Assembly (NCBI GenBank): GCA_964387775.1
Contig: CAYLZO010000039.1
Location: 1 to 28,279, forward strand
From: CAYLZO01 sp964387775
GTDB lineage: Bacteria; Chloroflexota; Anaerolineae; JAAYZQ01
Reading direction: 5' to 3'
Length of the DNA: 28,279 nt
Shown one piece after another: positions 21,143 through 28,268 of this stretch (position 1 is the stretch's first letter; every line of letters starts with the position of its first letter). The notes under the pieces are model-generated. The model saw only the letters and a list, made by a program, of their open reading frames with translations, did no database searches and was not told the DNA's origin. The translations under genes and the position numbers were made by a program.

Positions 21143-22192
21143 ATGGCAAGGATCATAGACGTAATCGAAGTTGCAAACCAGCAACGGGACGAGATGGTGC
21201 GACGCATGCCCGAGTACGGCGCGGGTGATTTTCGCTTCGGCTCGCAGGTCATCGTCCGCGAATTTCAGCAGGCGGTCTTTTATCGGGATGGCAAGGCTTA
21301 CGACACCTTTGGCCCCGGCCGCCACACCATCACCACGGCCAACGCGCCGCTGATCACCGACCTCATCGGCAAGGCGACGAGCGGACGGACACCCTTCACC
21401 GCCGAGGTCTATTTCGTCAACATGCGCGAGTTTCTGGACCAAAAGTGGGGCACCGCCGAGCCGATCCCCCTCCGCGACTCGGACCTGGGCCTGGTCCGGC
21501 TGCGCGCTTTTGGCATCTTTTCGATCCAGATCAACGATCCGGCGCTCTTTGTGAACAAGATCGTGGGCGCCCAGGGCATCTACCAGACGCCGCAAGTGAC
21601 CCGCTTTCTGCGGGGCATCATCGTCGCCCGGCTGACCGACCTGCTGGGCGAGATGGGCAAGGGCCTCTTTGACCTGCCGGCCCTCTACGACGAGATCGGC
21701 GGTGGGGCCAAGGCCAAGGTCCAGGACGACTTTGCAAACCTGGGCGTCCAGCTCAAGACACTTTACGTCAACTCCATCAGCCCCACCGAAGAGACGGCAC
21801 GGGCAATCGACGAGCGGGCCTCGATGGGCGCCATCGGCGACATGCAGGCTTACATGCAGTTCCAGATGGCCCGGGGCGTCCGCGACGCAGCCCAGTCGGG
21901 TGGCGGCGGCGGGCTGACCGGGGCCGGTGTGGGCCTGGGTGCAGGCGTGGGCATGGGCTCGGCCATGGCCCAGATGATGAGCCAGATGGCCGGTGGCCAG
22001 GGCGATCAACAGGCCGCCGTGCCCTCGGCCGCCGTGCCCGACATTATGACGCTGTCCGAAGCGGCGACCTACATGCGCGTCGGCGAAGAGGACGTGCTGG
22101 AGGTCATCAAGGCCGGCGAGCTCAAGGCCAAAAAGATCGGTACCAACTACCGGATCAGCAAAAAGGCCATCGACGAGTTCCTGTCCAGCTAG
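21143..22192 (+). CDS. SPFH-domain (virion-core/YdjI-like) protein fused to a helix-turn-helix
   Basis: This is a 349-residue protein. Residues about 20-230 form an SPFH/YdjI-like domain, with GSQVIVREFQQAVFYRDGKA as the typical opening, FGPGRHTITTANAP, TAEVYFVNMREF, and a helical stretch ending SISPTEETARAIDERASMGAIG. Such proteins usually assemble into membrane-associated rings or sheets. A glycine/methionine-rich flexible linker follows (about 252-299). The last 50 residues (DIMTLSEAATYMRVGEEDVL, then VIKAGELKAKKIGTNYRISK) form an excisionase-type helix-turn-helix (HTH_17 class). Related YdjI-type proteins commonly end in a zinc ribbon instead, so the HTH is unusual. There is no N-terminal membrane helix. 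An AGGAGG site precedes ATG 21143, and a strong terminator follows. Confidence 0.88.
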   Translation: MARIIDVIEVANQQRDEMVRRMPEYGAGDFRFGSQVIVREFQQAVFYRDGKAYDTFGPGRHTITTANAPLITDLIGKATSGRTPFTAEVYFVNMREFLDQKWGTAEPIPLRDSDLGLVRLRAFGIFSIQINDPALFVNKIVGAQGIYQTPQVTRFLRGIIVARLTDLLGEMGKGLFDLPALYDEIGGGAKAKVQDDFANLGVQLKTLYVNSISPTEETARAIDERASMGAIGDMQAYMQFQMARGVRDAAQSGGGGGLTGAGVGLGAGVGMGSAMAQMMSQMAGGQGDQQAAVPSAAVPDIMTLSEAATYMRVGEEDVLEVIKAGELKAKKIGTNYRISKKAIDEFLSS

Positions 22193-22226
22193 CGGACAAA
22201 ACGGGCTCGACATCCGAGACAACCGC

Positions 22227-22260
22227 AGGGGAGAGGGTTCGCCTCTCCCCTGTTCTTCTT
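22227..22260 (+). terminator. Rho-independent terminator after the SPFH gene
   Basis: A perfect 10-bp stem (AGGGGAGAGG, loop GTTCG, CCTCTCCCCT; 22227-22251) is followed by the T-rich run GTTCTTCTT. It begins 35 nt after the SPFH stop codon and closes the YccF/coiled-coil/SPFH unit. Confidence 0.85.
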
Positions 22261-22936
22261 GGGGAGCGAGAGGGCTTTGGAAGGACAGAGCCGGTCAGAG
22301 CGACCCGGCGTCACCTTCACCGGTATACTGCCCGGGTTGGCGCTCATCGTCGGCCTGGAGGTCGCCTACTTTTTTGGGGGCGCGGCCATGCGGCAGCGGC
22401 TGGTCGCTACCTGGGGCGTCTGGATGCTGGCGCTGGTCGCCACGCCCGCCCTCTACCTCCTGCTAGCCCGCCAGCCCCCCTCGGCCCTGGGCTACCGGCG
22501 GGAGCGGGCCTTTGGCCTCTACATGCGGGGCGTCGCCGCCGGTACCCTCTGGCGCGCCTTCAGCATGTTGACCAACTATTACGGCTGGTGGGATTTTCTG
22601 CTCGGCTCGGCGCTCCAGGATGGCAGCTGGTGGCTGGGCGTCCTCATGTGGATCCCCTTCCTGGAGGAGACCTTCTTTCGCGGCTACCTGCAAGCCGGCC
22701 TGGAGGCCCGTCTCGGTCCCTTGCTCGCTATCGTCCTCCAGGCACTTCTCTTTGCCCTGCATCCGACGCACGCCGGGCAGGGGCCGGGCGCTTTTCCCTC
22801 CATCTTGACCTTTGGCCTGCTGGCCGGCGTTCTCTACTGGCGCACGCGCTCGATCTGGATCCTCTATGGCGCCCACGGCGTCGCCAATCTCCTACCCGAG
22901 GTCATTCGCCAGGCCGCCGCGTGGGCCTACGGCTAG
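22259..22936 (+). CDS. CPBP-family intramembrane metalloprotease
   Basis: This 225-residue polytopic membrane protein has the CPBP (CaaX protease and bacteriocin-processing; Abi) catalytic motifs: EETFFRGYLQ with the Glu-Glu-x3-Arg (about residues 138-147), FALHPTHA with the first His (about 166-173), and HGVANLL with the second His and Asn (about 211-217). These glutamic-type proteases sit inside the membrane and cleave prenylated or small peptide substrates; in bacteria many are linked to self-immunity. Only TTG starts are available: 22259 at the edge of the terminator T-run, or 22277 behind GAGAGGG. Both keep the first membrane helix. It is not obviously part of the SPFH transcript, because a terminator intervenes. 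Confidence 0.85.
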   Translation: MGSERALEGQSRSERPGVTFTGILPGLALIVGLEVAYFFGGAAMRQRLVATWGVWMLALVATPALYLLLARQPPSALGYRRERAFGLYMRGVAAGTLWRAFSMLTNYYGWWDFLLGSALQDGSWWLGVLMWIPFLEETFFRGYLQAGLEARLGPLLAIVLQALLFALHPTHAGQGPGAFPSILTFGLLAGVLYWRTRSIWILYGAHGVANLLPEVIRQAAAWAYG

Positions 22937-22971
22937 CCCCCTCCGATTACGTGCGATTTGGCGCCCTCGGG

Positions 22972-23000
22972 TTGACACGGATCAGCGCTTGTGCTATCCT
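22972..23000 (+). promoter_or_regulatory. Sigma-70-type promoter for the molybdenum-hydroxylase subunit genes
   Basis: A perfect TTGACA (22972-22977), a 17-nt spacer and TATCCT (22995-23000) with an extended -10 TGC in front. The ATG of the FAD-subunit gene is at 23033. Confidence 0.8.
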
Positions 23001-23032
23001 GAATGCCGATCCCGCAAGGAAAGAGGCAAGCG

Positions 23033-23914
23033 ATGTGGCAAGCATACGAAATTCCAACATCCGTCGAGGAGGCGCTTGACATCCTGGCCCACTACGAGGG
23101 CCGGGCGCAGCTCATCGCCGGCGGCACGGACCTGATCGTCGAATTGCAGGAGGGCAAACACGAGGTCGAATGCCTGGTCGACGTGACCCGCATCCCCGGC
23201 CTGGATGGTATCGAGTTGCAGGACGGGCAGATCGTGCTAGGCGGCAACGTCACCTTCCGGCAGATCAAGAATTCGCCCCTCCTGCAGGAAAAGGCCCGCG
23301 TGCTGGCCGAAGCAGCAGGCACCGTCGGCGCGCTCCAGATCCAGACGGTCGCCACGCTGACCGGCAACGTGGTCAGCGCCCTGCCAGCTGCCGACGGCAG
23401 CGTCGCCCTCCTGGCCCTCGAAGCCGAGGTCGAGGTCGCCAACGCCCAGGGCCGGGCGTGGCGACCCGTCGCCGAGACGTTTTTGGGACCGGGCAATTCG
23501 GCCATCGACCCGCGGCGGGAGATGATCACGGCCATCCGCTTCCCCGCCCTCGCGGGGCGACAGGGCTCCGCCTGGGAGCGGATCGGCCGCCGGCGGGCGC
23601 TGGTGCTGCCCATCCTCAACTGTGGGGTGACCGTGGGCCTCGACGACGACGGCGACACGCTGGCGTGGGCCCGCATCGGGCTGGGACCGGTGTCGCCGGT
23701 GCCCTTCCGGGCGCGAGAGGCAGAAGCCTTCCTCGCCGGCCGCCCGGCGAACCGGGAGATCTTTAGCCAAGCCGGAGAAATCGCCAGCGGCGAGGCCCGC
23801 CCCCGCACCAGCCTGCTGCGCGCTTCGAAGGAATATCGCCAAGAAGTGCTCAAGGTGCTGGTCCGCAACGGGCTGACGCGAGCGGTCGCCCAGGCGCGAG
23901 AACGTGATGCGTGA
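23033..23914 (+). CDS. FAD-binding medium subunit of a xanthine dehydrogenase/CO dehydrogenase-type molybdenum hydroxylase
   Basis: The 293-residue protein matches the medium (CoxM/XdhB) FAD subunit of molybdenum hydroxylases, which passes electrons from the iron-sulfur subunit to the final acceptor. The FAD-binding loops are visible as LIAGGTDLIVELQEGK (about residues 27-42), GNVTFRQIK (about 75-83) and VATLTGNVVSALPAADGSVALLAL (about 107-130). A C-terminal alpha-beta domain with WERIGRRRALVLPILNCGV follows. ATG 23033 follows AAAGAGG. The last codons (Arg-Asp-Ala-stop) lie inside the TGATGCG repeat that separates it from the 2Fe-2S gene. Confidence 0.9.
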   Translation: MWQAYEIPTSVEEALDILAHYEGRAQLIAGGTDLIVELQEGKHEVECLVDVTRIPGLDGIELQDGQIVLGGNVTFRQIKNSPLLQEKARVLAEAAGTVGALQIQTVATLTGNVVSALPAADGSVALLALEAEVEVANAQGRAWRPVAETFLGPGNSAIDPRREMITAIRFPALAGRQGSAWERIGRRRALVLPILNCGVTVGLDDDGDTLAWARIGLGPVSPVPFRAREAEAFLAGRPANREIFSQAGEIASGEARPRTSLLRASKEYRQEVLKVLVRNGLTRAVAQARERDA

Positions 23915-23962
23915 TGCGTGTTGCGTGATGCGTCGTGTGTCACGCACCACGCATCACGCAAC
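23904..23962. repeat. TGATGCG heptamers with a 14-bp perfect inverted repeat
   Basis: Heptamer copies run from 23904. GTTGCGTGATGCGT (23920-23933) is the exact reverse complement of ACGCATCACGCAAC (23949-23962). The patch supplies the stop codon of the FAD-subunit gene and ends 19 nt before the next ATG, just before its AGGAGACG site. Confidence 0.9.
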
Positions 23963-23981
23963 AGAGCAGGAGACGAGATCC

Positions 23982-24449
23982 ATGAACCCCAAGACCTATC
24001 CCCTGGCCATGACCGTCAACGGCCAGGCCGTCAACGTCAAAGTGGAAGCCGACGAGTTGCTCGTCGACACGCTCCGCGACCGGCTGGGGCTGATCGGGAC
24101 CAAGATCGGTTGCAGCGAGGGCGAGTGCGGTGCCTGCACCATCGTCATGGACGGCGAGGCCGTGCTGGCCTGCCTCATCCCGGCGCGGCGCGCCCAAGGC
24201 CGGGACATCGTGACCATCGAGGGCCTGAGCGACGGCGAGGCCCTCCACCCGCTCCAGCAGGCCTTTGTCGAATACGGGGCCGTGCAGTGTGGCTACTGCA
24301 TCCCGGGGTTTATCCTCTCGGCCAAAGCCCTCCTCGACAGAAACCCACAGCCCACACGCGACGAGATCAAGGAAGCCATCGCCGGCAACCTCTGCCGTTG
24401 CACGGGTTATGTCAAAATCATTGAGGCGATTGAGTCTGTGGCAAAGTAG
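23982..24449 (+). CDS. (2Fe-2S) small subunit of a molybdenum hydroxylase
   Basis: This is a 155-residue CoxS/XdhC-type electron-transfer subunit. The plant-ferredoxin cluster motif GCSEGECGACTIVMDGEAVLAC supplies four Cys (about residues 45-66). The second cluster motif, QCGYCIPGFI plus NLCRCTGY, supplies the other four in the C-terminal helical domain. It would relay electrons from the molybdopterin active site to the FAD subunit upstream. AGGAGACGAG precedes the ATG; the earlier in-frame start at 23904 only reads repeat sequence. The large catalytic subunit that should complete the enzyme is not next to it: the following gene is an aminotransferase. Confidence 0.93.
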   Translation: MNPKTYPLAMTVNGQAVNVKVEADELLVDTLRDRLGLIGTKIGCSEGECGACTIVMDGEAVLACLIPARRAQGRDIVTIEGLSDGEALHPLQQAFVEYGAVQCGYCIPGFILSAKALLDRNPQPTRDEIKEAIAGNLCRCTGYVKIIEAIESVAK

Positions 24450-24523
24450 ATGCCTCACGGTTCTGGCTCGATTTCGGGGGGTGGCACATGGAAGGTGCTG
24501 CCCCTTTTATGTCGGAGGTGATC

Positions 24524-25687
24524 ATGACCGAAGCATACGATCCGCTAGCCTCGGTGCAGGCGGCCGGCCCGCCGGGCACTATTTCGTTCATCTATGGCCT
24601 GCCCGATCCCGCGGCCTTTCCCGTGGAGGAGCTGCGGCGTGCAGCCGACCAGGTGCTGCGCGAGCGGCCGGAGTTGGCCTTGCAATACGGGCCGGAACAG
24701 GGCTATGGCCCCCTCATCGACTATCTCCGGGCCAAGATCGCCCGCGACGAGGGGCTGACCCTGGCGCGCCCCCAGATCATGCTCACCGCCGGCTCGGCGC
24801 AGACCCTCGACCACGTCTGCACTTTGTTCACCAACCCCGGCGACGTCGTCCTCGTCGAGGCGCCCACCTACCATGAGACGATCCAGCTTTTCCGCGACCA
24901 CGGCCTGCGCCCCCTCCAGGTGCCCACCGACGACGAGGGGTTCATCGTCGAGGCACTGGCCGAGCGCCTGGCAGCCCTGGCCGGGCGCGGCGAGCGGGCC
25001 CGGTTCCTCTACGTCATCCCCAACTTTCAGAACCCCGGCGGCATCACCCTGAGCGCCGAGCGCCGCCGGCCGGTGCTCGATCTGGCCGAGCGTTACGACT
25101 TGCTCGTGGTCGAAGATGACGTTTACCGCGACCTGGCTTACAAAGGCCACGTGCCCGCCTCTCTTTTTGAGATCGACGGCGGGCGGCGGGTGCTGCGCGC
25201 CGGGAGCTTTTCCAAGATCCTGGCGCCCGGCGTGCGGCTGGGCTGGCTCATCGGGCCGCCGGGATTCATCGAGCGGCTGATCGGCAGCGGGCTGCGCTCC
25301 ATGGGTGGCGGGGCCAACCCCCTGATGGCCAACATCCTGGCCATCTACTGCGGGCAGGGCTTGCTGGAAGCCCACATCGAATCCCTTCGCGACGTGTACC
25401 GCGAGCGGCGCGACGCTATGCTGGCCGCCCTGGAGGCCCACATGCCCCCGGGCGTGCGCTGGACGCGACCCGGCGGCGGGTTCTTCATCTGGCTGACCCT
25501 CCCGGAGCCCTTCGTCGCCGCCGAGGTTGCTGCGGAAGCGAAAAAAGCCAAGCTGCTGATCCCTGTGGGCGATCCCTTCTTTGCCGAGGAGCCCGAGGGC
25601 CAGTGCCTGCGCCTGGCCTTCAGCTACGTGACGCCGGACAAGATCCAAGAGGGGATTCGTATCCTGGCTCAAATCCTGAAGAGGTGA
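24524..25687 (+). CDS. PLP-dependent aminotransferase class I/II (2-aminoadipate/MocR-like group)
   Basis: The 387-residue enzyme is a fold-type I aminotransferase. It shows TAGSAQTLDHV (cofactor phosphate contact), APTYHETIQLF, PNFQNPGG (with the conserved Asn), VVEDDVYRDL (Asp and Tyr that contact the ring), GSFSKILAPGVRLGW (cofactor Lys at about 231) and the C-terminal LRLAFS Arg that binds the substrate carboxylate. The pattern of motifs and the short N-terminus, with no GntR-type DNA-binding domain, fit the LysN/2-aminoadipate transaminase group, which accepts several amino acids. Substrate is not certain. ATG 24524 follows GGAGGTG; an in-frame ATG at 24488 has no ribosome site. Confidence 0.88.
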   Translation: MTEAYDPLASVQAAGPPGTISFIYGLPDPAAFPVEELRRAADQVLRERPELALQYGPEQGYGPLIDYLRAKIARDEGLTLARPQIMLTAGSAQTLDHVCTLFTNPGDVVLVEAPTYHETIQLFRDHGLRPLQVPTDDEGFIVEALAERLAALAGRGERARFLYVIPNFQNPGGITLSAERRRPVLDLAERYDLLVVEDDVYRDLAYKGHVPASLFEIDGGRRVLRAGSFSKILAPGVRLGWLIGPPGFIERLIGSGLRSMGGGANPLMANILAIYCGQGLLEAHIESLRDVYRERRDAMLAALEAHMPPGVRWTRPGGGFFIWLTLPEPFVAAEVAAEAKKAKLLIPVGDPFFAEEPEGQCLRLAFSYVTPDKIQEGIRILAQILKR

Positions 25688-25691
25688 GGAT

Positions 25692-26054
25692 AGGTGTCCG
25701 GCAAACCGCTACCGGGAGGAGAAAGCCCTTGATCAACTGGCGGCCCGAGCCGACCGCTTGATTCGCCACTACCGGGTCGAGGGAAACGAACGAGCGCTGG
25801 CTTTCCTGGCGGCCCAGGTCACGCGGCCCAAGAAGCAGCGGCGCAAGGTGTGGGAGGATGGCTACAATGCCAAAGAGGTCTTGACACCCAAGTTCTTGCG
25901 ACAGAAGATGACCTACTGCCACGAGAATCCGTGCCAGCCACATTGGAACCTGGCCGCATCACCGGAGGCGTATCCGTGGTCCGGTGCACGATATTACCTG
26001 TTGGATGAGCCGCCGCTCACCCCTGTGGACGATGCTCGGGCGCTGCTGGCCTAG
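25692..26054 (+). pseudogene. REP-associated tyrosine transposase (RAYT) remnant, C-terminal half
   Basis: An open frame with no good start codon encodes about 120 residues. The second half (KVWEDGYNAKEVLTPKFLRQ, then MTYCHENPCQPHWNL, then EAYPWSGARYYL) is the characteristic C-terminal region of RAYT/IS200-like transposases. The N-terminal half, which holds the HUH metal motif, is absent, and the frame abuts the end of the aminotransferase gene. I see no promoter or ribosome site. The remnant is followed 47 nt later by a REPIN-like palindrome. A complete enzyme would be about 200 residues or more, so this copy should be inactive. Confidence 0.8.
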
Positions 26055-26100
26055 CTGACGGGGGAACCGGAGACTATCCACGACAGAAACAGCTCGCGAT

Positions 26101-26192
26101 GGATGGCACATCCGGAGCTACGGATGCCCCAGGCGCCTCTGGCCCAGCAGGCGGGGGATGTGCCATCCCCCGCGAGCGTAGGAGCCAGAGGC
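26101..26192. repeat. REPIN-like element: inverted GGATGGCACATCC pair plus nested hairpins
   Basis: GGATGGCACATCC (26101-26113) is the exact reverse complement of GGATGTGCCATCC (26156-26168). The second copy lies in a 10-bp perfect hairpin (GCGGGGGATG, loop TGC, CATCCCCCGC; 26151-26173). That hairpin is enclosed by a further inverted repeat, GCCTCTGGC (26135-26143) with GCCAGAGGC (26184-26192). Two inverted short palindromes next to a RAYT remnant are the hallmark of a REPIN. The 3' end abuts the ribosome site of the next gene. Confidence 0.85.
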
Positions 26193-26212
26193 CGCCAAAA
26201 GGAGTGAGAGAA

Positions 26213-26872
26213 ATGGCACAACTGATTCTGATCCCGTTCATTGCCCTGACCGTGACCCTGCTGGTCCGGGTCGAGTTCCGGGGCGAGCGGCAGCAGGTCT
26301 ATCTCTGGAAGCCGCTCTCGACACTGCTGGTCATCGCCGTGGCCCTGCTCTCCTTCCGCGAGCCGAACGTGCAGGCCGGGTTCACGCTGTGGGTCGCGGC
26401 CGGGCTCGTTCTGTCGCTGGGCGGCGACGTGGCGCTCATGTTCAAGACCGACCGCTGGTTCCTCATCGGCCTGGTGCTCTTTTTGCTGGCCCACGTCGTT
26501 TATTCGGTCGGGTTCACCCTCTACAACGGCTTTCACCCCCAGGACCTGATCTCGGCGGCGGCCCTGCTGGTGGTGGCCGGGGCTGTGTTCACCTACCTGC
26601 GGCCCGGCCTGGGCTCGATGCAGGGGCCGGTCATCGTTTACGTCGTCATCATCTGCGCCATGGTCAATCGCGCCATCTCGACCTTCTTTGGCGACTTTTT
26701 TGCCCCGACGCAGGCCTGGCTGCTGACCCTCGGGGCGCTGCTCTTTTGGCTCTCAGACCTGGTGCTGGCCGTCAACCGCTTCCGCCATCCCTTCGAGCTG
26801 AACCGGTTGAGCCTCTATCTTTACTACGGTGGCCAGGTGCTCATCGCCCTGAGCCCCTCCTATTTTGCTTGA
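26213..26872 (+). CDS. YhhN-family (lysoplasmalogenase-like) membrane protein
   Basis: The 219-residue protein has about eight hydrophobic segments and the YhhN/TMEM86 motifs: GLVLSLGGDVALMF (about residues 63-76, with the conserved Gly-Asp) and a late LLFWLSDLVLAVNRF (about 178-192, with Ser-Asp) followed by Tyr-rich YLYYGGQVLIALS. Human relatives cleave the vinyl-ether bond of lysoplasmalogens, but bacterial members have mostly unknown roles. ATG 26213 is preceded by AAGGAG at the edge of the REPIN-like element. The MgtC/DUF4010 gene starts 12 nt after its stop, indicating an operon. Confidence 0.82.
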   Translation: MAQLILIPFIALTVTLLVRVEFRGERQQVYLWKPLSTLLVIAVALLSFREPNVQAGFTLWVAAGLVLSLGGDVALMFKTDRWFLIGLVLFLLAHVVYSVGFTLYNGFHPQDLISAAALLVVAGAVFTYLRPGLGSMQGPVIVYVVIICAMVNRAISTFFGDFFAPTQAWLLTLGALLFWLSDLVLAVNRFRHPFELNRLSLYLYYGGQVLIALSPSYFA

Positions 26873-26884
26873 GAGGAGCAGAAC

Positions 26885-28150
26885 GTGCAACCACCGCTCG
26901 ATCTTCTCTTCCGGTTTGGCATCGCCCTTCTCATCGGCGTGCTCATCGGCCTGGAGCGCGAGTTTTCGCGGCAGCAAGAGGAAGTCAAGGCATTTGCCGG
27001 GGTGCGGACCTTCCCCCTCATCGCCCTGGTGGGGTGCAGCGCGGCCCTCATCTCTGACGAGATCGGGAGCTGGGCCTTTGCCGCCGTGGCCTTGACCCCG
27101 GCTTTGCTCATTGCCATCGCCTACACGTTTAGCGCCATCCAGGGACGGATCGGCATCACCAGCGAGATGGCGGCCACCGTCGTCTTTGTCTGTGGCGCAT
27201 TGGCCTACTGGGGCTATTTGGAGTTGGTAGCCGCTATCGCGGTGATCACCTTTGGCTTCCTGACCCTCAAGCCTCAACTGCACGGCATCGTCCGCCGGGT
27301 CTCGGACGAGGACCTCTACGCTACGCTCAAGTTTGCCATCATCTCCCTCATCGTCCTGCCCGTGCTGCCGGATCAAACCTACGGCCCGCCGCCCTTTGAC
27401 GCCTTTAACCCCTACAAGACCTGGCTCATGGTTGTCTTTATCTCGGGTATCAGCTTCCTGGGCTACCTGCTTATCAAGATCGTCGGTCCCCGGCGGGGGA
27501 TCGGCCTGGCGGGGCTGCTGGGCGGGCTGGCCTCCAGCACGGCCGTGACTCTCAGCTTCTCGCAGCGCAGCGAGAAGCACACGCGCCTGGCCCGTTCCTA
27601 CGCCCTGGCCATCACTTTGGCCTGGACGGTGATGTTCGGCCGGGTCATCATCGAGGTGGCAGTCCTCAACTGGCCCCTGCTGGGCATCGTCTGGCTGCCC
27701 ATGGCCGCCGGGATGGCCACCGGCCTGGTCTTTTGTGTCTACTACTACTACTTTGCCGAGCGCTCTGACCAGGAGAGCGAGGTCAAGGTGACCAACCCCT
27801 TCGAGCTCGGGCCGGCGCTCAAGTTCGGCGTGCTCTATGCCGTCATCCTGGTAGTGGCCAAGGTGGCCGAGTTCTACTTCCAGAACACCGGGCTCTTTGT
27901 GGCGAGTGCCCTCGGCGGCCTGACCGACGTGGACGCCATCACCCTCTCGATGGCCCAGTTGGCCGGCAGCGAGGGCGGCATCACGCTGTCCACAGGTGCC
28001 CGCGCCGTGGTCCTGGCCGTCATTTCGAACACCATCGTCAAGGGCGGTATCGCCGTGACGGCCGGTTCCAAGGAACTGCGCCAGGCGCTGCTCCTGCCCT
28101 TCCTGGTCATGCTGGTGACCAGTGGCGTCGTCGCCTTCTTTATGACATAG
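26885..28150 (+). CDS. MgtC/SapB-type and DUF4010 fused membrane protein
   Basis: This is a 421-residue polytopic protein. The N-terminal 140 residues carry an MgtC/SapB-like membrane domain, beginning FGIALLIGVLIGLEREFSRQ and FAGVRTFPLIALVG, the conserved Gly-x-Glu-Arg and Arg-Thr-Phe motifs. The remainder, with GLAGLLGGLASSTAVTLSFS and ALGGLTDVDAITLSMA, is the DUF4010 domain. Proteins of this architecture are common and their transport substrate is unknown. The start is GTG 26885 behind GAGGAG. A bidirectional terminator lies about 80 nt downstream. Confidence 0.88.
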   Translation: MQPPLDLLFRFGIALLIGVLIGLEREFSRQQEEVKAFAGVRTFPLIALVGCSAALISDEIGSWAFAAVALTPALLIAIAYTFSAIQGRIGITSEMAATVVFVCGALAYWGYLELVAAIAVITFGFLTLKPQLHGIVRRVSDEDLYATLKFAIISLIVLPVLPDQTYGPPPFDAFNPYKTWLMVVFISGISFLGYLLIKIVGPRRGIGLAGLLGGLASSTAVTLSFSQRSEKHTRLARSYALAITLAWTVMFGRVIIEVAVLNWPLLGIVWLPMAAGMATGLVFCVYYYYFAERSDQESEVKVTNPFELGPALKFGVLYAVILVVAKVAEFYFQNTGLFVASALGGLTDVDAITLSMAQLAGSEGGITLSTGARAVVLAVISNTIVKGGIAVTAGSKELRQALLLPFLVMLVTSGVVAFFMT

Positions 28151-28153
28151 TAG

Positions 28154-28200
28154 GGCCGGTTTCCATATCGGCCACAAAGGGCGGGTAAGAAACCCGCCTT
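28154..28200. repeat. Tandem hairpins downstream of the last gene
   Basis: A small hairpin (GGCCG 28154-28158 with CGGCC 28169-28173) is followed by GGCGGGT (28180-28186) pairing with ACCCGCC (28192-28198). The second hairpin begins with AAG and ends with CTT. They sit between the MgtC/DUF4010 stop and the strong terminator. Confidence 0.65.
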
Positions 28201-28229
28201 ACTGTGTGCATCTGTGTCCAAAATCAAAA

Positions 28230-28268
28230 AAGGGACGGCCTCCCCAGGCCGTCCCTTCTGCTTTCCTC
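28230..28268. terminator. Bidirectional rho-independent terminator
   Basis: A 12-bp perfect stem, AAGGGACGGCCT / AGGCCGTCCCTT (28230-28241 and 28246-28257), has a CCCC loop. It is flanked by an A-rich run on the left (AAAATCAAAAA) and the T-rich CTGCTTTCCTCT on the right, so it could end transcription from both sides. Confidence 0.85.

Noticed and set aside
26753..28177. 474-residue minus-strand open frame across the last two genes
   Set aside because: The His/Asp/Gly/Gln-rich product is typical of antisense membrane-protein codons; no ribosome site.
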